64,000 nt of DNA, taken from positions 3,895,624 through 3,959,623 of the forward strand of contig BDGG01000001.1 of the NCBI GenBank assembly GCA_001949185.1. The letters run 5' to 3'. The first letter of the stretch is position 1; every line of letters starts with the position of its first letter. Of this stretch, positions 22,691-42,476 are shown piece by piece. Position numbers and translations under genes: made by a program. This DNA is from Ramazzottius varieornatus. Its lineage: Eukaryota > Tardigrada > Eutardigrada > Parachela > Ramazzottiidae. The notes under the pieces are model-generated. The model saw only the letters and a list, made by a program, of their open reading frames with translations. It was not told the DNA's origin and made no database searches.

Positions 22691-24114
22691 AGTGGAACGA
22701 CCGCGAGCACTCAGTCATGGAGCGCACCTATTTGTTTCTTTTTCGAACAATTACTGTAGTGCTACCAGATTATCGCGCACTCAACCACGTGAACAGTAAA
22801 TGATGCCCCGGTGAGAGTCATTGAAGCTACAACGATTCATCTGATCGTACTGGGCAACGATGACTCTTCACGTGGTTGAGTGCGCGATAATTTGGTAGCA
22901 CTACAGTACCTGTACGTTGGTTTCACATGTTGAAAGCACAGGTGGATACTTATGAAGTTCAGAGAAGGGGTTAACGGATAAGATCTTATTTTATCTGTTA
23001 TTGATTTTCCATCATATCCACTTATGCCATTTGTTGGACCATAGTTTTTGAATTTCATTCGGAGAAGAGATTGGACAATCGTTGTTTTCGTTCCTTTTAC
23101 TCGATATGTACTAATCAGCGTACAATTCATCCGGCCAACTTGTGCTTTTTGTTTTGCGCCTGATTTTACTTGGTTTTCTTTACTTTTATCCAAGTTTCGT
23201 ATGAATTTTATTGAACATTATGGAGCGATGTTTTGTCGTCAACATCTGCCAGCAACTGCCATAACTTTTAAGTGGGTTACGCAAACGTCTGCCTTCGGAC
23301 TAATGCCACAGGTACAGTACTCAAATATGAGTGCGATATTGATCCATACAAACGTTGTTTGGGTAGGCGGAAGCGCATTGTGACGAGCCCATCATTGACT
23401 CACATACCTGTCCTGTATTCATGACTGTAATAACAGAGCATTACCGGCGCATTGTCACAAGGTTTGACCGCCCTCAAACGCGAGGTCGACATTAAAATGT
23501 CACCTGCATGCACTTGCGGACTAACCAACGATGGCAGGGTAGGTAACCAGAAGGTGGAGCTCGCGGATCTTCTGTAACGTTTGAAAGTTCCGTTATTCGG
23601 GGACCCGGAGGCACATGGGACGAGGGTGGACGGGCTGAGCAAAAAATTTCCTGGAGCGGCGCTCTGTTTCCCTGTAACATGCTGGTAGCATGCGCTGCTT
23701 GGAAAACGATCTGGTTCAAGCCATTTGCCTACGTTACATATCACCAAAAGCTCGACGCTTGACATAGGGAATTTTATAGCTGCCTCACAGGTATATCAGA
23801 AGAATATTTCGACTGTTTTCTACATTAAACAGTAACAAGCAACGTGCGTACGAGACAGAGTAAAGGGGGTATATGGTGGAAAGAGGATAGTATGACTGCA
23901 AGCAAACATGCACAGCATGCACTGGCAGCACAACATTTCTGCTCCACTAGCCGAGGAACCCAAAACTCGAGAAAAGAGGCATACCAAATCAAAGGCAAGT
24001 TCACAATAAACTTTGGCAAGAAAATGAGATGGAGCAAAAGACAGAGGTCAAGTCTAGTTTCTGAACCAAGTGGCTGCGTTTTATTCTTTCTTTCTTTCCT
24101 CTTCCCTTCCACAT
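22691..24114. other. Convergent spacer between tetraspanin (+) and receptor tyrosine kinase (-)
   Basis: About 1.4 kb without a credible gene. It contains a near-perfect inverted repeat (separate entry) soon after the tetraspanin stop. The remainder has open frames on both strands but no recognisable protein. Confidence 0.45.
22753..22907. repeat. Inverted repeat, 41-base arms with one mismatch, 73-base loop
   Basis: The left arm 22753-22793 and the right arm 22867-22907 are reverse complements except for one base. The arms start ACTGTAGTGCTACCA and end CACGTGAA. The whole unit can fold into a long hairpin. It looks like a small foldback element or MITE, or a hairpin RNA precursor. It lies in the likely 3' UTR of the tetraspanin. 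Confidence 0.85.
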
Positions 24115-27100
24115 TCATGCGTTGTTGACTGACACCTTTCCACTGTAGATGGACTCGTTGCTGGCGTAGATGGTCGTGTAAGGAGAAGACTGCAAGACAA
24201 AGGGGACGTACAAGGTGTCTTCGTTCCTTCGAAGGACCTTCAGCTCACTGTGCAGCGCGGCGAAGTCTGGACGAGCTTCCGGGTCTCCCGTCCAGCACTT
24301 CAGCATCAGCAGGTATCTGTAATAGTAAAGAACCCCCAGAATATCAACCGCAATAACAACACACACTTTTTAATCAATCAACCGTTCAAAAACAATTTGT
24401 AGTTTTCAGCACACAAGGTCAAGTTGAAACTTACACATCTGGAGGGCAATTAGACGGAGCTTCCATGCGTCGACCAGTCTGCAAATACAGCTCGAGGTCC
24501 CGTGGGTGGTTGATGCTTGGGTAAGGAGAACCGCCCAGAGAGAAGATCTCATGCAGAAGGACGCCAAAGGACCAAACGTCGCTCTTGGTCGAGTAGTGAT
24601 TGTCTTGCCCAAAAGCTTCCGGAGCCAGCCACTTCCAGGGTAGCTTGGCGTCCTGCGTCAGGCGTCGGTAGTACGTCGAGGTGATGTGGCGAGCCAGCCC
24701 GAAATCTGTCACCTAAGCCAAGAAAGAAACGCTTAATTGATAGTTCTCTTGATGATCTGTTAACTACATGGGATTCCGCCTACAGCGTTTTTCCAAGTGG
24801 CGCACTTTACAAGTGTCATTGGTGGACAGGGTGCGCGAGTTTGGATCAGACGATTCATCTATATGGTTTAGAGTACTCGTACCTTCATCTTGTAGTCGGA
24901 CGTGACCAACACATTCCGCGCAGCCAAATCTCGATGGACGATGTTATGCTTAGCCAGGTGATCCATGCCTGCCGCAATCTGCGCTGAGAAGTCCAGGAAC
25001 TCTTCAGAGCGAGAAGCCATGGCCAGTCGGTCCGCCGGATCAGTGCTGTTGGCCATCACGTTGTATCGGAGCAGCAAGCGCTTGAGGTCCCCACGAGTAC
25101 AGTACTCCAAGACCAGGAAGATGTCTTGACCCGACACTCCTTCCGTGTTAGCACTGCCGATCAGTGCCACCACGTTCAGGTGAGGAGGAAGCTTCTTCAA
25201 CACGTCGATTTCTTTCTTCAACGCTTCCCGTTCCGCCTCGGATTCCACACCTACAACAACAGACCGAAATGTGAACCGCTCCCATCATTCAGACCAAAAC
25301 CGTACTGGAAGAGAACTACAGTCGCTTAGCCTGACTATCGGAATGCTAGATTATGGTCTGACCTTTGACTGTCTTGATGGCAACTTCGATTCTTGGTCGA
25401 GTGGTGTCGGGGACAAACTCGAAATGGTCCACGGATCCGAAGGCACCTTGAGCGATGTGGTCGATGTAACGAAGGTGGCTGGACTTGACGGAGCCTGCGT
25501 ACGGAGGATACAGCTGAATTTCGTAGGAACAGACGGGAAGGTCTTGTGGGCGAGCCGGTGTTGCCGACGGAAGGTAGACATCGTTCCAAGAAATACCCTG
25601 TGAACAGCAACAGAATTGGCGAATGGGCTCGAAATGGATTACACCGTAAGATGCTGTGGTGATAAAGTACCTGCTTCACACAAGGAGCGATCAAGGGAGT
25701 GGGCGAACTGTGTCTTCTGCTATTTCGTCGAGCGCGCCGCCTCTTGAACCAGCACCCAAGCAGAAGAAGGAAGAATGCACCGATCAACAAGCATACTCCC
25801 ACCAGGATCATGTTTGTCGGTGTTTCCAGCTGCTGCCAAGTGGTCAGCGAAGGCTGATCTGTTGCCGATGCCAATGTGGACGTCGGAGTCCAACTTTGCG
25901 AACCGAAACAAGCTGGGAATCCAGAAAAAAAGAAAGTAAAACATACTATCAACGGAAGTTTCAAGAGCACCGTTTTCACAATCAGGTCTGAATACGAGAT
26001 TCGCCATCTCGGGAATGTGGATCGAAGCGAAACTCTAGCCCTCACAAAGCCCACAAAAAAGAAACCTGGTTCTCACCGGGAGCGTCCACCCTCTTGTCGA
26101 CGGCTTCTCCGTATCCTTTCTTTCCACCCTTGGCTCGTACGCCAACGTTGTATTTTCGACCGCATTTAATGTTAGGAATCGTGACGAAAGTCTGAAAACA
26201 GAAAAACCGTCGCGGAAGTCAGCCTACTTTCTCTGTTCGTCATTTTAATATTTCGCAACAACACCAAACACTAATCTTAGAAGGGACTGTCGAAGTACTC
26301 ACCTCCGTCGTTTCGACAGTCTTGGGTCCAAAGCGTTTTAGCTCATCGGGGATCACTCCGTTCTCGAATATGGGATTCCAGTAGACCTGGTAGGAGTACT
26401 TGACCGGTTGCGCTGACTGTGACGTTGCGAAAGGTGGCTCCCAGGTTAGCGCCAGGGTCGAGTCGCTCGTCGGGGCGTAGATCGACGGCTCTATCTTGAT
26501 CGTCAGATTGCTTGGCTCAGGCGCATCTGCATGCAAACAACATTCATTGTTCGACAGCCAAGCACTTGAACGTGCAAACCACATGGCTCTGCTTACAACA
26601 CAGGTCAAGATTGAAACCACTGGCTTTTAAGCAACCCGGAGTTGTCAGGCTTGCCAAGAGAACATCATCCTTCTCTTCCGGTACCCGATTTTCACATTTG
26701 GTACTGCCGCGAAGCTCGTATCTGTCCTTGAACTGAAGTCCCGTCAGGTGAAGCTCAGCCTTCTTTTGTTCAACTTCGCCAACCTAAAGGTCAAAACCTG
26801 CCTAAATTCACATACTCACAGAAGAGAGCTACAAGGGATACAACTGAGTACGTGGTTCCGAAACCTCCGAACTTAAGCTTACCCCATCGTCTCTGATTCT
26901 TAGAGCGACGACGACAGGCTGTATCCGGTCTCCACTTCCGTCCAACAGAGCGAACTTGTATAAGCAGTTAGAACCTACGGTGCATCGTACTCATCCGATT
27001 ATGATACACGAACTTGAACAAGGAACGATGGCCGATGGGGGTTATGAACGTACCGGGAACTGGAGGAAAGGCTATCGTGAGGAATAGCGAGGAATCGGTC

Positions 27101-27240
27101 GAGTTCACTCCCAGTTTTGTGATTCGCAATTTCGTAGGATCTGGGTAAAACAGTCGATCTGCACTAGAGAGGCTGACCGGCATCAGGATGTCCATGTTAT
27201 CTTTGGGGATTGCGTGAGATGGCGACAGAGGAAGAGGCGC
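24115..27240 (-). CDS. Receptor tyrosine kinase with fibronectin III-type ectodomain (5' end unresolved)
   Basis: Read from the 5' side: an extracellular part with FN3-like exons (about 27240-27030 with LFLTIAFPPVPG, then LRIRDDG, then a clear FN3 at about 26525-26320 with LTWEPPF and YSYQVYWNP), a TM helix (MILVGVCLLIGAFFLLLLGCWF, about 25820), and a kinase domain. Kinase landmarks are IAQGAFGSVDHF (glycine loop), VAIKTVKG (Lys), LEYCTRGDLKRLL, HRDLAARNVL (catalytic loop), TDFGLA, LPWKWLAPEAF and DVWSFGVLLHE. A short insert separates the lobes after the hinge. It ends near SIYSGKVSVNNA with TGA at 24117-24115. All catalytic residues are present, so it should be an active receptor kinase. FGFR/Torso/Tie-type families are the nearest in feel, but the subfamily was not decided. 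The signal-peptide exon was not found. Confidence 0.85.
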
Positions 27241-28002
27241 CTGTGAAGCAGGGGAACAAAGTTGCTTTCATTGTGGATTTCAGAGTACATCAAATCGCGA
27301 CTGACCATGCTGCAGAAGACGAAGATACAGAACGCAAGAGGCCTGTTACGTTACTCGTTTCGAGAATAGCTGCTCAGGCACCGGAAGAAAATGGCTGAAA
27401 TCGGAAAGCAAGGAAGTTTCCAATTTCTCGTCTGAAGAAGGTGACAAATCTCGAGCGTCGAGACAGAGAGGCTCGGGGATGACGTCGTTTGATTGAGTTC
27501 ATTCAGTGCAGTGGCTGACAAAAACATTGCCGCCAATCGACAATCAATGGATCCAGGTATGGAGCTTCTGCGGTGGACCGTGAACCAATGGGACTATGGA
27601 GGGCTCCAGGTAAGTCTGTGCGCACAAATGTGCAGCCCAGGATCGTGCACGCGCATACAGTTCTCCTAGTTGGAATGGATGACGGCTGGCGGCAGGAGGC
27701 AGACATGTCACACATGTCATGTGACTCTTCTTACTAACGAAACGATCATTCAATCAAGCGAACGTTCAACAGCCTTCTGTTAGAAGTTAGTCAATCAATC
27801 AGCGATTTTTCAATCAAGCTGGTTCGGCTTTCACAAACTTTATCTGTTTATCAAAGCCAGTCTTCGATCTCCAGAAGTCCTTGTGTCGGGATTTTGATCC
27901 TTCCGTCTTTCGTAAGAGGCTTTGCTGTTCCAGAACGGGTTGTGGAGAAGGGGACCTGCTTATCCATACTCCGATACCATACTGGTACACAGGAGCTGAA
28001 AA
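27241..28002. other. Divergent region between the RTK (-) and eL37 (+)
   Basis: About 0.76 kb. It probably contains the missing 5' exon(s) of the receptor kinase and the promoter of the ribosomal protein gene, but no signal peptide could be placed. The open frame at 28306-27851 on the minus strand overlies the eL37 exons and is not a gene. Confidence 0.4.
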
Positions 28003-28674
28003 ATGGTGAGTTAAACCGATTTAAACGTGTAAGTTTTCTCGTATAATACGCATGTGCTCCTTTCTCTTTCAGACGAAAGGAACGTCTAGCTTCGGTAAAC
28101 GGCACAACAAGACGCACACGCTGTGCAGAAGATGTGGAAAGTCGAGCTACCATATCCAGAAACACCTTTGTGCTTCGTGCGGATATCCCAACGTCAGGAC
28201 GCGATCTTGTACGATTCATCCACGCGGTCAAGTCGACCACGTAATGAGGGTTGCTTTTATTTCTTCCAGACAACTGGTCAGTTAAAGCCAAGAGACGACG
28301 AACCACAGGAACTGGTAGAATTGCTCACCTGAAGACCGTATATGCTCGCTTCAAGTAAGATATACTTGGAGATCCAGTGCTGCGTTCTCGAAGAGCACGC
28401 GCGTGACGTCCTAGTCTTCAGTACTGCCGTGAACAACGCGCTCTTCTGAGTAAGACGTCATGCGCGTGCAGATAAGTATTGAAGGTCGTAGTAACACTAA
28501 AAGCCTGTATCTTGATCTTGTCAATGTTTGGCCATCGTTGCGATAGTCGGTTTGTGTCTGGCAGCTCACAGATTTTTTTATTGTAGGAATGGTTTCCGAG
28601 AGGGTATCCCTGACGTTGAGAAGCGCAAAGCGAAACTCTTGAAGAGACAACAGACTGGTCCCGCGAAGGCATAA
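28003..28674 (+). CDS. RPL37: 60S ribosomal protein L37 (eL37), 103 aa
   Basis: The first coding exon is the ATG alone (28003-28005); then 28073-28208, 28270-28354 and 28587-28674 (TAA), closing in frame. The product reads [23 protein letters not shown], written here in parts: [31 protein letters not shown], then [29 protein letters not shown]. The four Cys of the zinc ribbon (C-x2-C, C-x2-C) are present. The family is about 90-100 residues, so this is full length. It binds 25S/28S rRNA in the large subunit. Splitting the start ATG from the rest is also the arrangement known for mammalian RPL37. Intron 3 holds a small hairpin (separate entry). Confidence 0.97.
28395..28469. repeat. Hairpin-forming inverted repeat in eL37 intron 3
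   Basis: GCACGCGCGTGACGTC at 28395-28410 pairs with GACGTCATGCGCGTGC at 28454-28469 with one mismatch and a 43-base loop. Introns of ribosomal protein genes often host snoRNAs, but clear box C/D or H/ACA elements were not identified here. Confidence 0.6.
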
Positions 28675-29341
28675 CCTGAGGTCTTCATTGAAACCGCTTT
28701 CATTTTAATGAACGTTTCTGTCATTGGAGTAGGATTGATTTCGGAGTACTCGAAGACCTGTCCAGATTTGTAGATTGACGTCTTGTAAAAGGCTTCGCCT
28801 TCACTTCAAGAGATGTTTCATCGTTTCCGGACTGAGGCAACCCTCGTCAGCTGCGAATACATCTGATTAATGAAAACTGCAACTAATGAGGAAACGTTCC
28901 CTGTTATTGAAATTCCGCTGCACTCGGTGGTCATAGCGAACTGTTTATCAACAAATATCGCAGTTAGAAACAGGTATAACCGTATAAGTACAGCCTGAAC
29001 GTTAAAAGCAGCGTTTTCCAGAGAACGAGTTCGAACTGCAGAATCTAGTATACATGAACCGACTATCAACTTCGACAAGAGCATCTCTTTTTTCTAAAAT
29101 CTCAACGCGACGGCAGAAAAAGCAACAGCATACTTCATGACTAAAACATAGTACTTCGTGACAAGCCAGCAAAATTGTCGTATCAGAATTAATGCAGCAT
29201 TTCTTCGTAATATTCTCCCTCAGCTTTCTAGTCCCAACGAGAGTGTATAAAGGCACGGGGGACAGGTAAAAACAGTACACTAGCTGCAGTAAACACAAAT
29301 AATAAAAACGAAAACACGACGGAGGAAAAGTACGGCATTTA
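28675..29341. other. Convergent spacer between eL37 (+) and MARK (-)
   Basis: About 0.67 kb containing both 3' UTRs. No credible gene or repeat was seen. Confidence 0.45.
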
Positions 29342-37128
<7,787 letters not shown>

Positions 37129-38062
37129 ATGACCCCCTGCTCGCACTTGTTGTCTAAATTGCTATCTCTGCCTCCAAAGACCGTTGGCTCACCTGCTTTC
37201 GCACCAGCTTCGCGCGCCTTCCATGTGTCGTCCTTGAGAACGGCGGAAATAAAGAAGCTCAACTTCCGACCGGAACTCTCCGTTATCACCACGGACGTCT
37301 TCCCGAGGTGGGACAACAGAGCTTCGGGGGACCGCGACACTTACGGCAAGATCGACAAGACTCGACTACGGCCAGGCTATGACAAGTGCGAAGAGCAAAT
37401 AAAGAATGCGCATCCTGATGTAAGAAAGTTGTGTTCACTGGAGTACGCAATTAACAAGGAAACGAAAGACACGTACAAGAAAGATCTCCTAGCCAAAGTA
37501 CAAAGGTTTACGTCGGACGATGATTCCATCGAAGCACGAATAGCCAAAATCACGGCGCAAGTTCGCTTTGGGCAGCCACACGTTGTTAATTTTCCCGTCG
37601 GTGAGACTAGTCTTTCAACCGTTTTCAATAGAATAATATATGTTCACCGTTGGGTTTCTTCCAGGTACTCGCGATGGAAGAGGCAGATGTATCCTGAACG
37701 AAACCATAAACCGCCGGAGAAAGTACCTGAAACGTTTACGGGAATGGGACTATAACAAGTTCTGCTGGGTCCTGGAAACACTCAAGCTGGACTTTCCCTC
37801 TAACCAAGCCGTGAGAAAGACCACCAGGAAAGAAGTAGCCGAAATTCTTTCCGTGAACCAAGCGATGGAAATTCGTCGGGATAAATTGAAGACGTACCAC
37901 GAAGCTCTCAAGGCGAAGCAGACTGAGTTTCTCGCTCGGAAAGAGAGTGAACTGCAAGCGGTAACCGACGAAGAAAGACAGATCCAGGAAGAACTGGAAA
38001 TGTTAAAGAGCCAAGAAGGACAATATGAAGAGAAAACTGTTAGATTAGCAATGTCGAGTTAA
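37129..38062 (+). CDS. MRPS15: Mitochondrial small-subunit ribosomal protein uS15m, 289 aa
   Basis: Two exons, 37129-37600 and 37665-38062 (TAA), close in frame. The N-terminus is a mitochondrial presequence rich in Leu, Ser, Arg and lacking acids (AFAPASRAFHVSSLR). The uS15 core is the segment INRRRKYLKRLREWDYNKF followed by CWVLETLKLDF and VRKTTRKE, which matches the animal MRPS15 pattern of a K-rich helix, DYxxF and a basic helix. The tail after about residue 230 is a charged coiled coil. It binds 12S rRNA in the mitoribosome. Its stop is 22 bases from the PIGG stop on the other strand. Confidence 0.9.
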
Positions 38063-38084
38063 TCTCCAGTGTATCTTGTTTTAT

Positions 38085-40996
38085 TCATATTAGCGTAGTT
38101 TTGAGTGCGACCATCACAGAAAAACTAACAAGCCAGCTGCCTACGCATTTGTACAAAACTTTCGGGGCAAAAACTGTCCATATGAATAAATGACGACGCT
38201 GAAGCGTTACATTTGTCAGAGTTATCAAAAGAAAGACACCGTCAATCAGGAGGAGCATAGTAACAGTCAACAAAAGCGAACGGTTATCAAGCATAGATCC
38301 CACAACCTGAGCTAAGCTCGCCATCCAGAAAATCGGTCCCGCATAAGTGTGTGCGAGGATAAGGAACCCATGTAGTGGCGCGAAGTAGAAGGGTACTGCG
38401 GCAAAGCCCGCTGAAACGTCAATGCTCGAAATGGCGTTGGAGTTTCCCAACAGGAAAAACGTTGAGGAAGCGTGGAGGTAGTAGAGGAATATGATGGAGA
38501 GAAGCGGTAGTTTGGAACGACGAGAAACCTTACGGAGTTGATATTCTAGAAGCTGGACGAGGGTTAGTGCAGGAATGTTGTACGAACGGGAAATAATCAG
38601 CGTCAGGAGGTTGAAGGCATCCCTTAGACAGGTCCACTCATCTGGCCCGAATTTCGGACGAAGCCCAGCGATCTTTGTGAGCATGAAGAAGTACGCGAAC
38701 CAAGCGAAACTAGAAAAAACGAGGCATTAAACGAAAAGAGCGCATCCAAAGGAAACGCCAAGGTCCAAGCTACGTATCATCGCATCAAAACTCCGTAGTT
38801 TTTCAATATATATAGGTTTTACTGGACCTACTAGTCATTCGTAGAAACATGGTAAAGGGTTCCGCAGACCAGGCCAAAAACCATCATGACGTCCGGAACA
38901 CGAAGCCACACTTGTATGATGCAGCAGACCAATAAGGAAGCTGTCAGAACAATCGACTGCTCTGGTCTGGAAAACAAACATTCGTATTTTGATGGTACAA
39001 AGGTACTTTCTGAAGAACCCGGAAGTTCATGGCAGAAGTTACCATTTTAGCTTACTGGCGAATCCAGTCTCCAACATCCGGAAGGTGCGCCCACTTGTCC
39101 CCTGTCCGGTTCCATTCACGAAGAACTCGGTGAAGGACAAACATCATTCCCAGTCTTCCAGCTTGATTGCCGTAACCTGGACAGGACTTTAGGGTCTGTA
39201 CTAGCAAGACTGCATAAGACAGAGGTACCCAGTAGTACCAAAGCTGATGTTCCTCCTCGACGAAACTACTTCCGCACAGTGAAAACACATGGAAGACTGT
39301 CAGAAGCAAAACAGCGTTTGGGCATTCGACAAAGAAGGACGGCCAAAGTTGCAAGAACGTATGCAGGAAGACAGCAGTGAGGATAGCCAGAAGAACCAAA
39401 GCAGAGAGCATACTGAACATCCCATAGTCGGAGGAAGCTGCAGACAAATTTTCGGCGGCCTCTTTGCAGATTTCCAATAGCTCTTCGGTCATTTTTATGT
39501 CCTGATTGTAATCATTCGGTTCGCAATGCAACTTCTGCGAAATCGTCAGCCGTTCGTGGATCAGCCTATGCGGTAATTTGGTTTTGAGCTGGTTCGCTAA
39601 ACTGCATACGGCTCTTCGCGTAGCGGTGCTAGAGTTTAACATCTCTGCCACCACTGGAAGAATTACCACACCTATGTTGTCTCGAGGAATGGGTGTATCC
39701 ATCAAGACCGAGATGGTCGAAGCCAGATCGACCTGATCGATTACTGGCAAGGCTACCTCCTCAGTGCCCGTCTGACTGCGACTGTCGTTGGTGACAGAGA
39801 ACTGCGGCGAAAGGAAGACCATGGGAGTATCTATCTCGGAGGAGGAAGTCCCACCATGACTTCCGGCATCCTACAATAAAGCCAAATGAATTGATAACAT
39901 ATAAGGATCAAAGACCTCAGTGATGGTAGATGGTCCTTATCACGGCACAATGTACCGTCATTCCGTGATCACCGAGAACGACCAACAGGGACTTTCCAGC
40001 AAAGCTCCGAAGGTATGAAAATATCTCCTCCAAGATATAGTCGTAGTAGCGAAGTTTCTGAGGCACCAGCGTACTATGCGGACCCCACAAATGCCCAATG
40101 TGGTCCAGGCCAAGGTAATGAAGTATCATCACATCCCAATCATCACGCAAGAGCTCGGTATGGACATTCCGTGTGACGTTGAAATCCACCTGCAAAAATA
40201 CTGATATCAAGTTCAGGAGTCTTGCCACAGTAAAATATTCGTTTACTAAACTAATCTGATCGGAAAGCAAGCACCTGATACTGTAAATTGTACCTCGGTA
40301 TAGTCGTTGACGTAAAAGGAAGAAACTCCTTCGGACCGAACGAACGCCTTTGGAAACATACGAAGCCAAGTATCGTCACCGTGGAAGACTGTCCGAAGGC
40401 CCGCTTTATCCAACTGTTCCACGAAGTTATCCTTGACGGATGTATGCGTGCCGAAGTTAGTAATCACCTCCGCAAAGTTCGGAATGGCTCCCGTGGTCAA
40501 CGCCTAAATAAGTCAGACTGTCTGATCAATTCCGATTAAGTGAGTCACCGAATGAACATACCTTGAGCCGAGGCAGAGTGACCGTCGGCGTCCGAGCTCT
40601 GGCGAGAAATCCTTTGGCAGAACCATCGCGTAGACGCTGATGGAGGAGAGTGAGTCCCGAAGTATTTCCGGTGACAAAGTCTAAGCGCAGAGCATCAATA
40701 AGGAAAATGACCACTTTGTCCAGATGATCTTTTCCAGCGGTTACTATCCTGTCCCGCCGAGCCGAGTTTTCATGCGGTTCGACTGCCTCCTCCGACACGC
40801 TTCCCGTAGCTGCGGATTTACTGATCCGTTGGAATCCATCCAGAATGGATACGGAGAGAAATCCGGTCAGGAAGATAAAGATGGCAAGTGCGTATAACGA
40901 TGTTGAAGCGAACAGCACAGCGCGACAAGGGCTCACGTTCATGCTGTTGGCAAGCCCCGATTCCCACTGTCCCGGTTCCTTCATGGCTGCAGACAT
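38085..40996 (-). CDS. PIGG: GPI ethanolamine phosphate transferase 2 (PIG-G/GPI7), 817 aa
   Basis: Six exons close in frame: 40996-40562, 40503-40294, 40189-39956, 39870-39056, 38966-38832 and 38709-38085. After a short N-terminus comes one TM (FASTSLYALAIFIFLTGFLSV). The luminal alkaline-phosphatase-like domain has IFLIDALRLDFV (metal Asp), RTPTVTLPRLKALTTG (nucleophile Thr), LDHIGHLWGP (metal Asp and His) and LGDHGMT (metal Asp-His). The C-terminal half has many TM helices and the motif NRTGDKWAHLPDVGDW, which is diagnostic for PIG-G rather than PIG-N or PIG-O. The enzyme adds ethanolamine phosphate to the second mannose of GPI anchors in the ER. ATG at 40996 was chosen as the first in-frame Met; one further in-frame Met follows. 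Length fits the family. Confidence 0.95.
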
Positions 40997-41214
40997 CACG
41001 CCGCGTTAGACATATCTCTTGCCCGAATCGTAAACATGCAGACTGACGCCCTGAACTTGAAACTCGCGATCGAAGTTGAAAAGCAATCTCAATTCTAAAT
41101 AAACAGACTGAACGTACCGGAAGTGTCATGTTATACATGTGTTCAACGAATTGTAACATTTATTTAACTCAGTGCTTTTCTGATCAATCAACAATCAACC
41201 TTTATCTATCTGCT

Positions 41215-42059
41215 ATGGCGAATCCATCTGCTCCTTCAGAAGAGCAGCTGGTAGCAAATCTGAAATTTATGAAGTTGTCTTGCGTCGGGACCGAGGATGA
41301 GCTCCTAAAAAGATGCAACACGCCCATGGAAGGGATGGCTGAAGTATTGGGGCATCATTGTCGAGAGGAACTCAAGCGGACATGGCCGATCCAAATGTAC
41401 CAGCCCATGGAACACCTTCGATACCAAGCTGAGCAGATCAGCCGCCTGGAGAGCCTACGTGGAATCCCTACTGGAGCTTCAGAAGACCGTCAAAGCTCTA
41501 CAGGTAAGCCAGGAATCCATCTTGGGAAGATTGTCCTTGCTGGAAAATATCCCCCAACGGCTGCCTGTCCCGCCATATGAGCCTCCTGCAACCAAGGCTA
41601 GTGTCCCCAGTGTGACCCAGGCTACCGCCACCGCAACGCCCGTAGTTTCCCCAGTCAAGGCTATCACCACTGCAACCTTTGCTGCCGTTGCTGCGCGGAT
41701 CCCAGCCATCCGAAAACCCTGCTGTCCGGCGAAAGGCAACCCGCGTTGTTGTAAGAGGTACGAAGGAGGCTGATGAAGAAAGTATAACAGCCAACCCGCT
41801 GCGAGCCAAGAGGCCGCCGGGTCGTGATTTCGCCATTCGGGGTGTCCCGAGACACGTAACCGCTGAACAACTGAAAGATTACCTGCAAGGCATCGGAGTG
41901 AAGCCTCGCTTCGTCCGGATAGTTCCTGTTGGCCCTGACGACACTAAGTCTTCCACGGTTGGTCGCATCGGAGTCTTCGCTAACGATGTGGACCTTGTCC
42001 TGAAAGCCGAGAACTGGTCGTCCAACATCAGCATCACTCCTTGGAAGTTCGGTCTATAA
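41215..42059 (+). pseudogene. Gag/ORF1-like relic of a retroelement, broken by frame changes
   Basis: Three overlapping open frames continue each other: 41215-about 41450 (MANPSAPSEEQLVANLKFMK), about 41450-41690 (YVESLLELQKTVKAL, then a Pro/Thr/Ala linker) and about 41690-42059 (DFAIRGVPRHVTAEQLKDYL to ISITPWKFG). The last piece has the look of an RRM-like ORF1/Gag domain. No intron with good sites repairs the two frame changes, so the gene is read as decayed. No reverse transcriptase lies beside it. It borders the DNA transposon at 42250. A broken host gene is the alternative. Confidence 0.45.
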
Positions 42060-42249
42060 CTGTGAACCGAACGGCTAACCAAATTTTCTCGCTGTGTGTT
42101 ACAAATTCTCCTTTAGTCTCTCTAGCTGGCACTCCAAACGGATCTATTTGTTGTCTTGGACCTGAATGATCGATCTTTATAACGATACTCGTTCCTGATC
42201 AGCCGGGTGACTCTGTTTGGTTACTGTAACTTTTTCCATCATCGTGCCG

Positions 42250-42399
42250 ACGAGGGCATTTTTCCAATCCGCCGCCTCTGATCCTCAAACCGACATCACA
42301 GGTGGATAGAAAAGAGTTTTCTCTATAGTCTGATCCGGAAACCTGGTCATATTTCCGTTCCTGGAATAAAGTGCAGGAACCGGAAGTTACGTCAAAATT
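42250..42399 (+). repeat. Left terminal inverted repeat of the DNA transposon
   Basis: This arm runs from ACGAGGGCATTTTTCC to GTTACGTCAAAATT. It is the reverse complement of 44569-44717 with only a few mismatches and one single-base length difference. It carries a CCGGAAGT motif at 42380. Confidence 0.9.
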
Positions 42400-42476
42400 C
42401 CAACACAGGTGGCGCTACAGGTTAACCTGTTACTTCCGTCCTCGTAAAGATATCTAGTGGAAAATTCAGAGAAACA

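Noticed and set aside
27851-28306. 151-residue open frame on the minus strand
   Set aside because: It overlies the eL37 exons on the other strand, has no recognisable domain, and reflects the base bias of a real gene.
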